From the NCBI GenBank assembly GCA_947585525.1, contig CANPXA010000063.1:1-8541 (forward strand): 8,541 bases of DNA. The letters are read 5' to 3'. The position numbers were made by a program, and so were the translations under genes. The first letter of the stretch is position 1; each line of letters opens with the position of its first letter. Below the pieces are notes generated by a model that worked only from the letters and a program-made list of their open reading frames with translations, was not told the origin of the DNA and searched no databases. Positions 1 through 6,884 of this stretch are shown in pieces. Source of the stretch: an uncultured Akkermansia sp. Its GTDB lineage: Bacteria; Verrucomicrobiota; Verrucomicrobiia; Verrucomicrobiales; Akkermansiaceae.

Positions 1-3000
1 GTATCTTCCGGCAATCCGGAATGTCCATATTTCTTCGCGACATAATAAGAAAGTCGCGTACCTGCAGCACGTTGTGTGTTTCGTATCACACCCGATATCT
101 CCACGGGAGTCCCCTCCTGCAAAGCCGGGGTAACTTTCTGCATGAACGCATCGTCAAAGGTCTCGCAGGTATTCGTGCGATGCTTGGCGCCGGAAATGGG
201 GAGAGCCTCTGTGCGCAGAATTCGGGAAAAATCCAGGTGCTGTGCCTTCCAAAAATCAATGGCTCGGTTCACGCGCAAGAGGTCGGCGCGCCCGACGGCT
301 TCATCAATGGAGCGCAGACCGAGAGCGGCGAGATATTCGCGCGTTTCACGTGCAACAAAGCGCATGAAGGAGATAATATGTTCAGGCTTGCCACGGAAGC
401 GCTTACGCAGCTCCGGATCCTGTGTAGCGATCCCGACGGGACACGTATTTTTGTTGCAAACCCGTGCCATGATGCACCCCAATGCAATGAGCATCGAGGT
501 GGCAAAGCCGTACTCCTCCGCCCCCAGCAGGGTGGCGATCATAACGTCGCGACCGGTCTTGATCAATCCGTCGGCCTGAAGTCGTACTTTATCACGCAAT
601 CTATTGAGAACTAAAGTTTGATGAGCTTCAGCCACTCCGAGCTCCCAAGGCATACCGGCGTATTTGACGGAGGTAAGCGGGGAGGCGCCGGTTCCACCGT
701 CGTGTCCGGAAATGAGCACCATATCAGCTCCACCCTTGGCGACCCCCGCAGCCACGGTGCCAACCCCCAACTCGGAAACAAGTTTCACACTCACCCTTGC
801 TTCCGGATTGGCATTGCGAAGGTCGAAGATAAGCTCCGCGAGATCCTCAATGGAGTAGATATCGTGGTGAGGCGGGGGGGAGATAAGGGTAACGCCGGGT
901 GTGGAGTGACGTACCCGCGCGATTTCCTCGTTCACCTTGCCTCCGGGAAGTTGACCCCCTTCCCCGGGTTTGGCACCTTGTGCCACCTTGATCTGCAACT
1001 CTCGAGCGTTGGCGAGGTATTCGGCCGTCACACCAAACCGCCCACTGGCAACCTGCTTGACGGCGGAACAGCGGTTTTCACCATCCGGTTGGGGAGCGTA
1101 TCGCGCCGGGTCCTCCCCACCCTCCCCGCAGTTGCTCATAGCCCCGATTCGGTTCATAGCAACGGCTATCATCTCATGCGCTTCCTTGGAAATGGCGCCG
1201 AAACTCATCGCACCCGACACAAAACGCCGCATAATGCTCTCCTCACTTTCCACCTCATCGATTGAAACTGCCTTGCATGGCGCAAAATCCAGCAAGCCTC
1301 GCAGGGTACACAGGGTTTCCGCGTTCTCATTCACCATCTCCGAAAAAACCTTGAACTGCGCATAATCGTTGTTGCGCAGGGATTTTTGGAACTGGGCGAT
1401 CACCTTGGAGGTCCAGATGTGCTTCTCCCCACCCTTCTTCCACTTGTAAAGTCCGGCCTGCTCCAGTTCCTCCCGTGGCTCAAAGTACAATCCCCTCGCG
1501 CGGTGCAGACGCGCCACAGCCTCACGAGCTATCTCCGACAGACCGATCCCGCCCACGCGGGAAGCCGTGCCGGGAAAGAAACGACGGACGACATCCTCCC
1601 CCAAGCCGATGGCTTCAAAGATCTGCGCCCCGCGGTAGGAACGCAGAGTGGAGATCCCCATTTTACTCATGGTCTTGAGCAGACCGAAATCGACCGCTTC
1701 CAAATAATTTTCAACCGCCTTGGTGGGCGAGACCGACGGACTCAGCTTGCCTTCTTGCGCCAGTTGAACCACCGTGCTGATCGCAAGCCAGGGGCACACC
1801 GCCGTCGCCCCATACCCCAACAACAACGCAAAGTGCATCACCTGCCGTGCTTCACCGGTTTCCGCGATCACTCCCGTTCCCGTGCGAACCCCCATCTCGC
1901 GCAGCTTGGCATTCACAGCCGCCACAGCGAGCAAACCCGGTATGGGAGCCTCGTTGCCGGAGAGCTCGCGGTCAGAGAGGATGATGATACGGTAGCCGCG
2001 ACGGATCGCCTCCTCGGTTCGTCTCTCCAACTCATCGAGAGCTTCCTGTAACCCGGATGGAGAAAGAGAGGAGAATCCCGTGGGGAGAGTGATGCAGCGA
2101 AAATCTTCTTCCTTGTTGCTCTTAAGAGCCTCCAGATCGCTGAGAGTGAGAATGGGTCGCGCCAATTTGATGATACGCGCCATCTGGGGCGTCTCGTCAA
2201 GGATATTTGCCGGGTTCCCGATAAAGGTGGTGAGCGACATCACGAGTTGCTCGCGGATGGGGTCTATGGGCGGGTTGGTCACCTGAGCAAACTGCTGCTT
2301 GAAGTAGTCGAAGAGCAGCTGCGGACGCTCCGACAACACCGCCAGCGCTGCGTCATTCCCCATGGCGTAAACGGCGTCGTGAGCCGTGTCAGCCATGGGC
2401 TGCATAAAGCGCTCCACCTCATCCGCCGTGTAACCAAAGAGGGTCTGCGCCGCCTGAATTCGATCAGGATTCACGTGCGGTGCGTCCACACTGTCAAAGA
2501 TGCCGTGGATGCGGATACGATTTTCCTGACACCAACGACGGTACGGGCGCCGACGAGCTACCTTGGTCTTAATCTCTGCGTTGTAGGAAATACGCTTGGT
2601 CGCAAAGTCAATCCAGACGATTTCCCCGGGCTTGAGGCTGCCTCTCTTCACAACCCGCGCCGGGTCCGTGTCCAACACTCCCGCCTCGCTCGCCAAAATG
2701 AACAATCCGTCGGCGTCCAATTCATAGCGTGCAGGACGCAACCCATTGCGGTCCAGAATGGCGCCGGCTCCCAAACCATTGCTAAAACACACGGCGGCCG
2801 GTCCGTCCCATGGAGCCATGAAGCCGGAGTGATAATCGTAGAACCCACGGAGATCCTCGCCGATGAAATAGCGCGCACCAAAGGCTTGCGGAATGAGCAT
2901 CATCATGCTGTGCGGCAGACTGCGTCCCGCCGTCACAAGAAGTTCCAGCGCGTTGTCCAGACTCGCAGAGTCACTCTGCCCGGCCGGTATCACGGGCAGC

Positions 3001-3902
3001 ACTTTTTTGATCTCGTCGCCGAAGAGAGGACTTTCCAGACTCTCCTCACAGGCGCTCATCTGATTGAGGTTGCCACGCAAGGTGTTTACCTCTCCGTTGT
3101 GGGCGAGGTAGCGGAAGGGATGCGCAAGGGGCCAGCTGGGGAAGGTGTTGGTGGAGTAGCGCTGGTGGACAATGGCCAGGCAGCTCTTGAAGAGGGGATG
3201 GGCAAGATCTTTGTAGAAGAGAGGTAACTGCGGAGCCATGAGCAGACCCTTGTACACGATGGTGCGCGCCGAAAGCGAGGGGATGTAGAATCGGTCGCCC
3301 AGTTCCGGCAGAGCCGCCGCTACGCGCTTTTCCATCACTCGCCGCAGCACGTAAAGTTCGCGCTCCGCAGCATCGCCTTCGCTCGATACGGCAAAAAAGC
3401 ACTGCGCTATGTGAGGGGCGCACTCACGTGCCGTAGCGCCTATGGCTCCTTCATCGACAGGCACATCTCGCCACCCCGACAGCGGCACGTTCTGCTCAGC
3501 CGCAGCGGCCTCCACCTCAGCACGACACAGCTCGCGCAGTTTCCCTTCCTTCGGCAAAAAGAACATCCCCACGGCATACTTCCCCGCCTCCGGCAAGTTG
3601 AACGCTACGACTTCCCGGAAAAATTCATCCGGTATTTGCAGAAGCATACCCGCTCCATCTCCGGTCTCAGGGTCGCTCCCGGTCGCTCCTCGATGCAGCA
3701 GACGTTCCAAAATAGCAATGCCCTTTTGGACAATTTCGTGCGAGGCTCTCCCATTCGTATCTGCCACCATTCCCACTCCGCAGGCATCATGTTCCAACAG
3801 GGGGCTGTAAAGCCCCTGCGCTTGCGGTAAATACGCGCTTGTTCTCACGGTTCGTTGCTCATGTCTTCGTGTTTGTGGCGCCACAGCTTCGCCTGCCTGC
3901 AT
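1..3902 (-). CDS. gltB: Glutamate synthase large subunit (GltB), 3' end cut by the window edge
   Basis: Catalyses glutamine + 2-oxoglutarate + reductant to two glutamates, the GOGAT half of ammonia assimilation in the cytoplasm. The minus frame is open for 1,300 codons from ATG 3900-3902 to the left edge with no stop or frameshift. Domains in order: a ~40-residue propeptide; a class II glutamine amidotransferase domain starting at Cys41 (EHDACGVG, then HRGATGSDPETGDGAG), whose Cys would become the N-terminal nucleophile after cleavage, with HQRYSTNTFPSWPLAHPFR and HNGEVNTLRGN further on; the central domain (about 480-800); the FMN/synthase domain with SGAMSFGAISKEAH (Met899), GEGGEDPARY and KPGEGGQLPGGK; and the 3Fe-4S ligands Cys1143, Cys1149 and Cys1154 (CX5CX4CP). 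The GXGXG domain begins near residue 1270 (GTRLS) and is cut; a usual GltB is ~1,500 residues, so roughly 200 are missing. A GGAGG-type ribosome site (3914-3918) lies 11 bases before the start. The small subunit gltD is not in view, so NADPH versus ferredoxin dependence is undecided. Confidence 0.97.
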   Translation of the reverse strand, partial: MQAGEAVAPQTRRHEQRTVRTSAYLPQAQGLYSPLLEHDACGVGMVADTNGRASHEIVQKGIAILERLLHRGATGSDPETGDGAGMLLQIPDEFFREVVAFNLPEAGKYAVGMFFLPKEGKLRELCRAEVEAAAAEQNVPLSGWRDVPVDEGAIGATARECAPHIAQCFFAVSSEGDAAERELYVLRRVMEKRVAAALPELGDRFYIPSLSARTIVYKGLLMAPQLPLFYKDLAHPLFKSCLAIVHQRYSTNTFPSWPLAHPFRYLAHNGEVNTLRGNLNQMSACEESLESPLFGDEIKKVLPVIPAGQSDSASLDNALELLVTAGRSLPHSMMMLIPQAFGARYFIGEDLRGFYDYHSGFMAPWDGPAAVCFSNGLGAGAILDRNGLRPARYELDADGLFILASEAGVLDTDPARVVKRGSLKPGEIVWIDFATKRISYNAEIKTKVARRRPYRRWCQENRIRIHGIFDSVDAPHVNPDRIQAAQTLFGYTADEVERFMQPMADTAHDAVYAMGNDAALAVLSERPQLLFDYFKQQFAQVTNPPIDPIREQLVMSLTTFIGNPANILDETPQMARIIKLARPILTLSDLEALKSNKEEDFRCITLPTGFSSLSPSGLQEALDELERRTEEAIRRGYRIIILSDRELSGNEAPIPGLLAVAAVNAKLREMGVRTGTGVIAETGEARQVMHFALLLGYGATAVCPWLAISTVVQLAQEGKLSPSVSPTKAVENYLEAVDFGLLKTMSKMGISTLRSYRGAQIFEAIGLGEDVVRRFFPGTASRVGGIGLSEIAREAVARLHRARGLYFEPREELEQAGLYKWKKGGEKHIWTSKVIAQFQKSLRNNDYAQFKVFSEMVNENAETLCTLRGLLDFAPCKAVSIDEVESEESIMRRFVSGAMSFGAISKEAHEMIAVAMNRIGAMSNCGEGGEDPARYAPQPDGENRCSAVKQVASGRFGVTAEYLANARELQIKVAQGAKPGEGGQLPGGKVNEEIARVRHSTPGVTLISPPPHHDIYSIEDLAELIFDLRNANPEARVSVKLVSELGVGTVAAGVAKGGADMVLISGHDGGTGASPLTSVKYAGMPWELGVAEAHQTLVLNRLRDKVRLQADGLIKTGRDVMIATLLGAEEYGFATSMLIALGCIMARVCNKNTCPVGIATQDPELRKRFRGKPEHIISFMRFVARETREYLAALGLRSIDEAVGRADLLRVNRAIDFWKAQHLDFSRILRTEALPISGAKHRTNTCETFDDAFMQKVTPALQEGTPVEISGVIRNTQRAAGTRLSYYVAKKYGHSGLPED

Positions 3903-3912
3903 TCTAGCACCA

Positions 3913-3920
3913 CCCTCCCC
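3913..3920 (-). promoter_or_regulatory. Ribosome binding site of gltB
   Basis: The minus strand reads GGGGAGGG here, 10 bases before the ATG at 3900-3902. It is the only purine-rich Shine-Dalgarno-like stretch at a usable distance. It supports a start that gives a 40-residue propeptide before the catalytic Cys41, close to known GltB propeptide lengths. A second run (GAGGAGGAGG on the minus strand, near 3991-4000) is too far upstream to serve this start. Confidence 0.6.
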
Positions 3921-4007
3921 ATCAATCAAGCACGATGACTGCAATTCTCAAAGTTTTCACAATCTCCGCCGCTTGCCCTCTGTCTTCGTGTCCTCCTCCT
4001 CAGAAAT

Positions 4008-4055
4008 TCCGCTCCGCATCTCCGCGCATAGCGCGCTAGCATTCAAATCGTAAAT
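4008..4055 (-). repeat. Dispersed 48-bp repeat, inverted copy upstream of dinB
   Basis: The reverse complement of this stretch aligns without gaps to 5608-5655, with 40 of 48 positions identical by hand count. Three blocks are shared: ATTTACGATTTGAAT (15 exact), AGCGCGCTA plus GCGCG, and CGGAGCGGA. The two copies point towards each other across dinB. The copy lies between gltB and dinB, just upstream of the dinB -35 box. No coding potential is seen. It may be a miniature element or a dispersed intergenic palindrome family. Confidence 0.8.
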
Positions 4056-4059
4056 CGTG

Positions 4060-4088
4060 TTGACTTGGCAAATGTTCTGCAATAGAGT
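4060..4088 (+). promoter_or_regulatory. Probable sigma-70-type promoter of dinB
   Basis: TTGACT (4060-4065), a 17-base spacer and TAGAGT (4083-4088) match the housekeeping -35/-10 pattern well. Transcription would start near 4095 and leave a ~40-base leader before ATG 4135, which argues against the upstream in-frame ATG at 4057. A TGTTC half-site (4073-4077) sits in the spacer. Verrucomicrobial LexA boxes are described as TGTTC-N4-GAACA, but the second half here (ATAGA) fits poorly, so SOS control is not shown. Confidence 0.6.
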
Positions 4089-4134
4089 AAAGCAGACAAG
4101 GACGAGTCCGATCTCAGAAAAGTCAGGGATGCCC

Positions 4135-5349
4135 ATGGATCAGATCATCATACATGTGGATATGGACGCTTTCTTCGCCTCGGTGGAGATGCGCGACAAC
4201 CCGTCCCTGCGCGGAAAACCCCTCATCATTGGCTCTCTTCCGGGCGAGCGCGGCGTGGTCGCCACCTGTAGCTATGAGGCACGTAAATACGGCGTGTATT
4301 CTTCCATGAATATCAAGGAAGCCTATCGTCTCTGCCCCCATGGCATCTATATGCACCCGGACATTGAAAAATACAAGACCGTATCTGCTCAGCTCCACGA
4401 AATCTGGAACACCTATTGCACCGCCGCCGAGACCATAGCCCTTGATGAAGCCTATCTCGACGTGACGGAGAAGGCTCGCGATCCGGAAGGAGCACGGCGC
4501 ATAGCTCATCTCATCAAGCAGCGTACGCGAGACGAGGTAGGACTCACCTGCTCCGTGGGTGTAGCCTATTCAAAAACGGCTGCCAAGACGGCCAGTGAAG
4601 AAAAGAAGCCGGACGGCTATTTCGAGATTCTGACACCGCAGGATTTTGTCAACCTGATCATCGACCGAGATGTTCGCGTTCTCTATACCGTCGGTGAAAA
4701 AACGGCTCAAAAACTGTACGCCGCCGGCATACGCACGGTGCGAGATCTGCGCAACAACAACGAAACGAGCGTGCGCCTCCTGGGCAAACAAGGACGGTGG
4801 CTCGCCATGCTCGCCGACGGAATTGACAATCGCAAGGTAACTCCCTTCCGACCGGAAGACGTGAAGTCTATCAGCCGAGAGGTCACTTTTCAAGAAGATG
4901 TGAGCGATTTTGAGTTGCTCAAAGACGTTATGATCCTGCTGGCGATAGGTGTCGAGCGGCGTGCCAAGCGACACGGTCTGCGCGGAAACGGGGTGACACT
5001 CAAGGTCACTTACTCGGATATGCGAGGTATCACGCGTTCCCACATGGCTCCGGGCTGCGATTCCGCCGCCGCCATCTACCGAGAGTCTGTCCGGTTGCTC
5101 GATAAGGTAGAAAAACGCCCCGTACGTCTTATCGGCGTGGGCATCTACCATTTCTCCGACCAATCCGACACGCAGCTGACGCTGGAAAATCTCTTCTCCC
5201 GGGACGAAACGGAGCCGGATGGAGAGTTGCTCCACCTGCTCTCCTCATTGCAAAATCACTACCATCTCGACTTCGCCGGACACCTCGACCAAATCTTTCA
5301 GATGAACCTCTTGCATAAAACGGTCGAGTATATGCGAAAGCACTTCTGA
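4135..5349 (+). CDS. dinB: DNA polymerase IV, Y-family translesion polymerase
   Basis: Error-prone DNA polymerase that copies damaged template during DNA damage tolerance, in the cytoplasm at stalled forks. The 404-residue product has the full family layout: IIHVDMDAFFASVE with metal ligand Asp9 and steric-gate aromatic Phe14; ERGVVATCSYEARKYGV in the fingers; ALDEAYLDVT with catalytic Asp104 and Glu105; YSKTAAKTASEEKKPDG (145-161); a helix-hairpin-helix VGEKTAQKLYAAGIRTVRD (186-204); and a little-finger domain (about 240-345). QLTLENLF (347-354) resembles a beta-clamp binding motif but is internal, with 50 more residues after it; E. coli Pol IV is 351 residues. The start at 4135 is chosen because AGGGA (4125-4129) lies 5 bases before it and because the promoter lies downstream of the ATG at 4057; ATG 4129 is a close alternative. 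The residue pattern recalls clostridial DinB proteins more than E. coli. It is divergent from gltB and monocistronic. Confidence 0.95.
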   Translation: MDQIIIHVDMDAFFASVEMRDNPSLRGKPLIIGSLPGERGVVATCSYEARKYGVYSSMNIKEAYRLCPHGIYMHPDIEKYKTVSAQLHEIWNTYCTAAETIALDEAYLDVTEKARDPEGARRIAHLIKQRTRDEVGLTCSVGVAYSKTAAKTASEEKKPDGYFEILTPQDFVNLIIDRDVRVLYTVGEKTAQKLYAAGIRTVRDLRNNNETSVRLLGKQGRWLAMLADGIDNRKVTPFRPEDVKSISREVTFQEDVSDFELLKDVMILLAIGVERRAKRHGLRGNGVTLKVTYSDMRGITRSHMAPGCDSAAAIYRESVRLLDKVEKRPVRLIGVGIYHFSDQSDTQLTLENLFSRDETEPDGELLHLLSSLQNHYHLDFAGHLDQIFQMNLLHKTVEYMRKHF

Positions 5350-5366
5350 CCCGGACACCCCGTCGG

Positions 5367-5393
5367 GGCAAACGCATTGGAAATGCGTTTGCC
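5367..5393 (+). terminator. Perfect 12-bp hairpin after dinB, terminator-like
   Basis: GGCAAACGCATT (5367-5378), a 3-base loop and its exact complement (5382-5393) lie 17 bases after the dinB stop. The position suggests transcription end or mRNA 3' protection. The bases after it (ATTTACGATTTAC) are AT-rich but are not a clean T-run, so intrinsic termination is uncertain. The 13 bases from 5367 recur at 8212-8224 after the ATPase stop, so this may equally be a dispersed palindrome. Confidence 0.5.
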
Positions 5394-5430
5394 ATTTACG
5401 ATTTACAAAGCTCACGAGGGCTCGGAGTGG

Positions 5431-5618
5431 GATTGGACAAAAGCGTAGCTTTTGCCCGAAGGGCGCTGAGGTAGAGTGGTACCGAAGCGTCAAGACGCTC
5501 GACGGTCCCGTGTAGGGCGCACGCGAAGCGGGCGGTAAGTGCGGTTGGACAAAATGCGTGAGCATTTTGCCCGAAGGACGCTGAGGTAGTGTGGTACCGA
5601 AGCGTCAATTTACGATTT
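5431..5618 (+). repeat. Repeat module 1: two hairpin units joined by a linker
   Basis: Unit A (from 5431) has CAAAAGC-GTA-GCTTTTG (5438-5454), then GCCCGAAGGGC, CGCTGAGGTAG and GGTACCGAAGCGTCAA. A GC-rich linker follows (CGACGGTCCCGTGTAGGGCG, then CACGCGAAGCGGGCGGTAAG). Unit B (from 5543) has CAAAATGC-GTGA-GCATTTTG (5550-5569), then GCCCGAAGGACGCTGAGGTAG and GGTACCGAAGCGTCAA. The same order recurs at 5685-5871. Short open frames through it are repeat-derived and have no family features. The function is unknown; it resembles dispersed intergenic palindromic elements. Confidence 0.85.
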
Positions 5619-5655
5619 GAATATTAGCGCGCTACGCGCGTTTTTACGGAGCGGA
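5608..5655 (+). repeat. Dispersed 48-bp repeat, copy downstream of dinB
   Basis: This is the partner of the inverted copy at 4008-4055. It follows directly on module 1: the end of unit B (GCGTCAATTTACGATTT) runs into it, so the 48-bp repeat may be the edge of a larger element of which only this part exists upstream of dinB. It contains the small hairpin GCGCG-CTA-CGCGC (5628-5640). Confidence 0.75.
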
Positions 5656-5684
5656 AACGGAAAGCGACCGACGGCTGCAAGGTC

Positions 5685-5871
5685 GATTAGCTAAAAGCGC
5701 AGCTTTTGCCCGCAGGGCACTGAGTCAAAGCGGCCGACGGCCCCGTGTGGGCGCACGCAAAGCGTGCGGTAAGACCGATTGGACAAAAGCACAGCTTTTG
5801 CCCGAAGGGCTCAGCGCCGATGGGGTGGCGCTGAGTCAATGTGGTGCCGAAGCGTCAATTTACGACTTACG
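5685..5871 (+). repeat. Repeat module 2: two hairpin units joined by a linker
   Basis: This is a diverged second copy of the module at 5431-5618. Unit C has AAAAGC-GCA-GCTTTT (5693-5707) then GCCCGCAGGGC. Its linker holds CCCCGTGTGGGCG and the perfect hairpin GCACGC-AAA-GCGTGC, which is imperfect in module 1. Unit D has CAAAAGC-ACA-GCTTTTG (5784-5800), GCCCGAAGGGC, an extra ~19-base insertion forming a new hairpin (5810-5835), and GGTGCCGAAGCGTCAATTTACGA. It ends about 10 bases before the stop codon of the flavoprotein gene. No coding function is supported. Confidence 0.85.
5810..5835 (-). terminator. 9-bp hairpin downstream of the flavoprotein gene, possible terminator
   Basis: CTCAGCGCC (5810-5818), an 8-base loop and GGCGCTGAG (5827-5835) form a perfect 9-bp GC-rich stem, about 46 bases past the stop of the minus-strand flavoprotein gene. 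There is no T-run after it on either strand. A terminator role is therefore a positional inference; the stem arose by an insertion inside repeat unit D. Confidence 0.35.
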
Positions 5872-5881
5872 ATATGGGGAT

Positions 5882-6607
5882 TCAGCGAATAAAATGCGTG
5901 AACTTGCGCTCCACAGGCTGAGGTGGAGGCACGAGAGCATAGGCTTCCATGGCGCGCGCCAAATTGCGACCCAACTGGCGCATCACTGAAATCCCTTCCT
6001 CGTCCTTCATCACATCCTCCGCGGAAAAACCGTGTACCTCATTCCAGTAGAAAGAGGAAACGACGGGCATCTGGTTAATGGTCATGTGCTTTTGGATAGC
6101 GTCGATGGTAGCGAGTGAACCTGCCCTGCGGGAGGATGCCACGGCTGCACCCGGTTTCCCCTCAAACGCAAAGCTACCGGCGTAGAACGCGCGATCCAGA
6201 GCGCTGAGCAAGCGGCCGGACGGATGCCCATAATAGACCGGTGACCCGAACACAAATCCCTGTGCCCCCTTTGCCTTCTCGATGAGCTCATTCACCGGAT
6301 CATCCTTCCAGATGCACACTCCGGGATGCTTGCGACAATTCCCGCACGCGATGCAATCCGATACCGGCGCTGACCCAAGCTGAAGAATTTCCGTCTGAAC
6401 ACCGGCTGCCTGCAACTCCTGCGCCACGAGTGAGAGAGCCGTGTATGTGCACCCCTCCGCATGGGGACTGCCATTCACAAGAAGAGCCTTGAGACGCGGT
6501 TGCCGGGCTGTTCCCGACACCGCCTCCTCCCCCATCACTCCTGCAGCAGCTATCGCTCCGCCTACTAGTCCCATTTTTGCCATAAAAGCGCGTCGATCTG
6601 TTTTCAT
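5882..6607 (-). CDS. Tat-signal flavodoxin-family iron-sulfur flavoprotein (NAD(P)H-dependent FMN reductase-like)
   Basis: Probable FMN oxidoreductase exported in folded form; substrate and electron donor are unknown. The 241-residue product opens with a twin-arginine signal (TDRRAFMAKMGL, Arg5-Arg6) and a small, hydrophobic stretch (12-25). A flavodoxin-like domain follows: LKALLVNGSPHAEGCTYTAL (39-58; NGSP is the FMN phosphate loop), then four cysteines in CX2CX2CX6C spacing (Cys85, 88, 91, 98), the compact cluster motif of iron-sulfur flavoproteins, and GFVFGSPVYYGHPSG (117-131). The end, ...FTHFIR, matches the usual end of gut-anaerobe members of this family, so the protein is full length with an added signal. 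A strong AAGGAGG (6617-6623) precedes the start by 9 bases. The gene is single, between repeat module 2 and a repeat-rich promoter region. Export is inferred from the signal; a cluster-bearing flavoprotein is a sensible Tat client. Confidence 0.9.
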   Translation of the reverse strand: MKTDRRAFMAKMGLVGGAIAAAGVMGEEAVSGTARQPRLKALLVNGSPHAEGCTYTALSLVAQELQAAGVQTEILQLGSAPVSDCIACGNCRKHPGVCIWKDDPVNELIEKAKGAQGFVFGSPVYYGHPSGRLLSALDRAFYAGSFAFEGKPGAAVASSRRAGSLATIDAIQKHMTINQMPVVSSFYWNEVHGFSAEDVMKDEEGISVMRQLGRNLARAMEAYALVPPPQPVERKFTHFIR

Positions 6608-6616
6608 GTCGATGTC

Positions 6617-6623
6617 CCTCCTT
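6617..6623 (-). promoter_or_regulatory. Ribosome binding site of the flavoprotein gene
   Basis: The minus strand reads AAGGAGG, a perfect anti-Shine-Dalgarno match, 9 bases before the ATG at 6605-6607. It fixes the start so that the twin-arginine signal is included in the product. Confidence 0.85.
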
Positions 6624-6663
6624 ATAGCCTATCCTCTTCCCTTTGGCAAGAAAATAAGAAATC

Positions 6664-6694
6664 CTCATAGGGCAATGTTGATTGCAAAATCAAC
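6664..6694 (-). promoter_or_regulatory. Candidate promoter with overlapping palindrome upstream of the flavoprotein gene
   Basis: On the minus strand TTGATT (6688-6693), an 18-base spacer and TATGAG (6664-6669) make a fair -35/-10 pair about 55 bases before the start codon. The -35 lies in a palindrome GTTGATT-GCAA-AATCAAC (6677-6694), with 7-bp arms and a 4-base centre, which could bind a dimeric regulator. The palindrome overlaps the left 26-bp direct repeat; in the right copy (8230s) one arm is degraded. Confidence 0.4.
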
Positions 6695-6705
6695 TGCAAG
6701 GGCAC
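6680..6705 (+). repeat. Left copy of a 26-bp direct repeat flanking the ATPase gene
   Basis: The core GCAAAATCAACTGCAAGGGC with the following AC (6684-6705) is identical to 8238-8259. Extending left by GAT plus one mismatch gives 25 of 26 identical. Both copies are in the same orientation, 1,554 bases apart, and bracket the ATPase gene with its promoter region. No terminal inverted repeats or transposase were found between them. Confidence 0.85.
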
Positions 6706-6815
6706 AGTCTCAACATGGCGCGCCCATCCACAGGGTGTCAAATTGCTTCACGGCAGCCTGCACAAGTGCGGTGGAATTGACATCGTATGGGGGTAGTGTT
6801 CGGTCGGAATTTCTA

Positions 6816-6884
6816 CAAAACATAAAATTAAAATCACGCAAAATGTAAAATAAAAATTCGACAAAATGTAAAATAAATCTTGCA
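6816..6884 (+). repeat. Three AT-rich tandem repeats of 23 bp
   Basis: Units begin at 6816, 6839 and 6862, an exact 23-base period. Units 2 and 3 share CAAAATGTAAAATAAA exactly; unit 1 (CAAAACATAAAATTAAAA) is diverged. The third unit runs into the -35 box of the ATPase promoter. The array is much more AT-rich than its surroundings. It could be an operator array, an UP-like element or an iteron-like binding site. Confidence 0.75.

Noticed and set aside
21..3227. Several long plus-strand open frames (21-614, 618-1265, 1386-2051, 2247-3227)
   Set aside because: They lie antisense to gltB, whose minus frame is continuous and carries every expected family motif. The plus-strand products show no recognisable family features.
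4057..4134. Upstream ATG at 4057 as the dinB start (26 extra residues)
   Set aside because: It lies upstream of the predicted dinB promoter (4060-4088), lacks a ribosome site and adds residues not seen in DinB proteins, which begin just before the HVDMDAFF motif.
4570..5235. Minus-strand open frame of 221 codons within dinB
   Set aside because: Antisense shadow of the well-supported dinB frame; no independent motif or ribosome site was seen.
5245..5608. Minus-strand open frames through the first repeat module
   Set aside because: Their products simply translate the repeat units, with repeated 'TLRYH-TSA-FGQ' strings, and one overlaps the dinB 3' end.
5431..5871. CRISPR array
   Set aside because: The repeats are imperfect, irregularly spaced and joined by related linkers rather than by unique spacers of constant length; no cas genes are present.
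5747..5989. Plus-strand open frame of 80 codons
   Set aside because: It is made of repeat module 2 and the antisense 3' end of the flavoprotein gene; the IYDLRYGD string is the translated ATTTACGA-type repeat.
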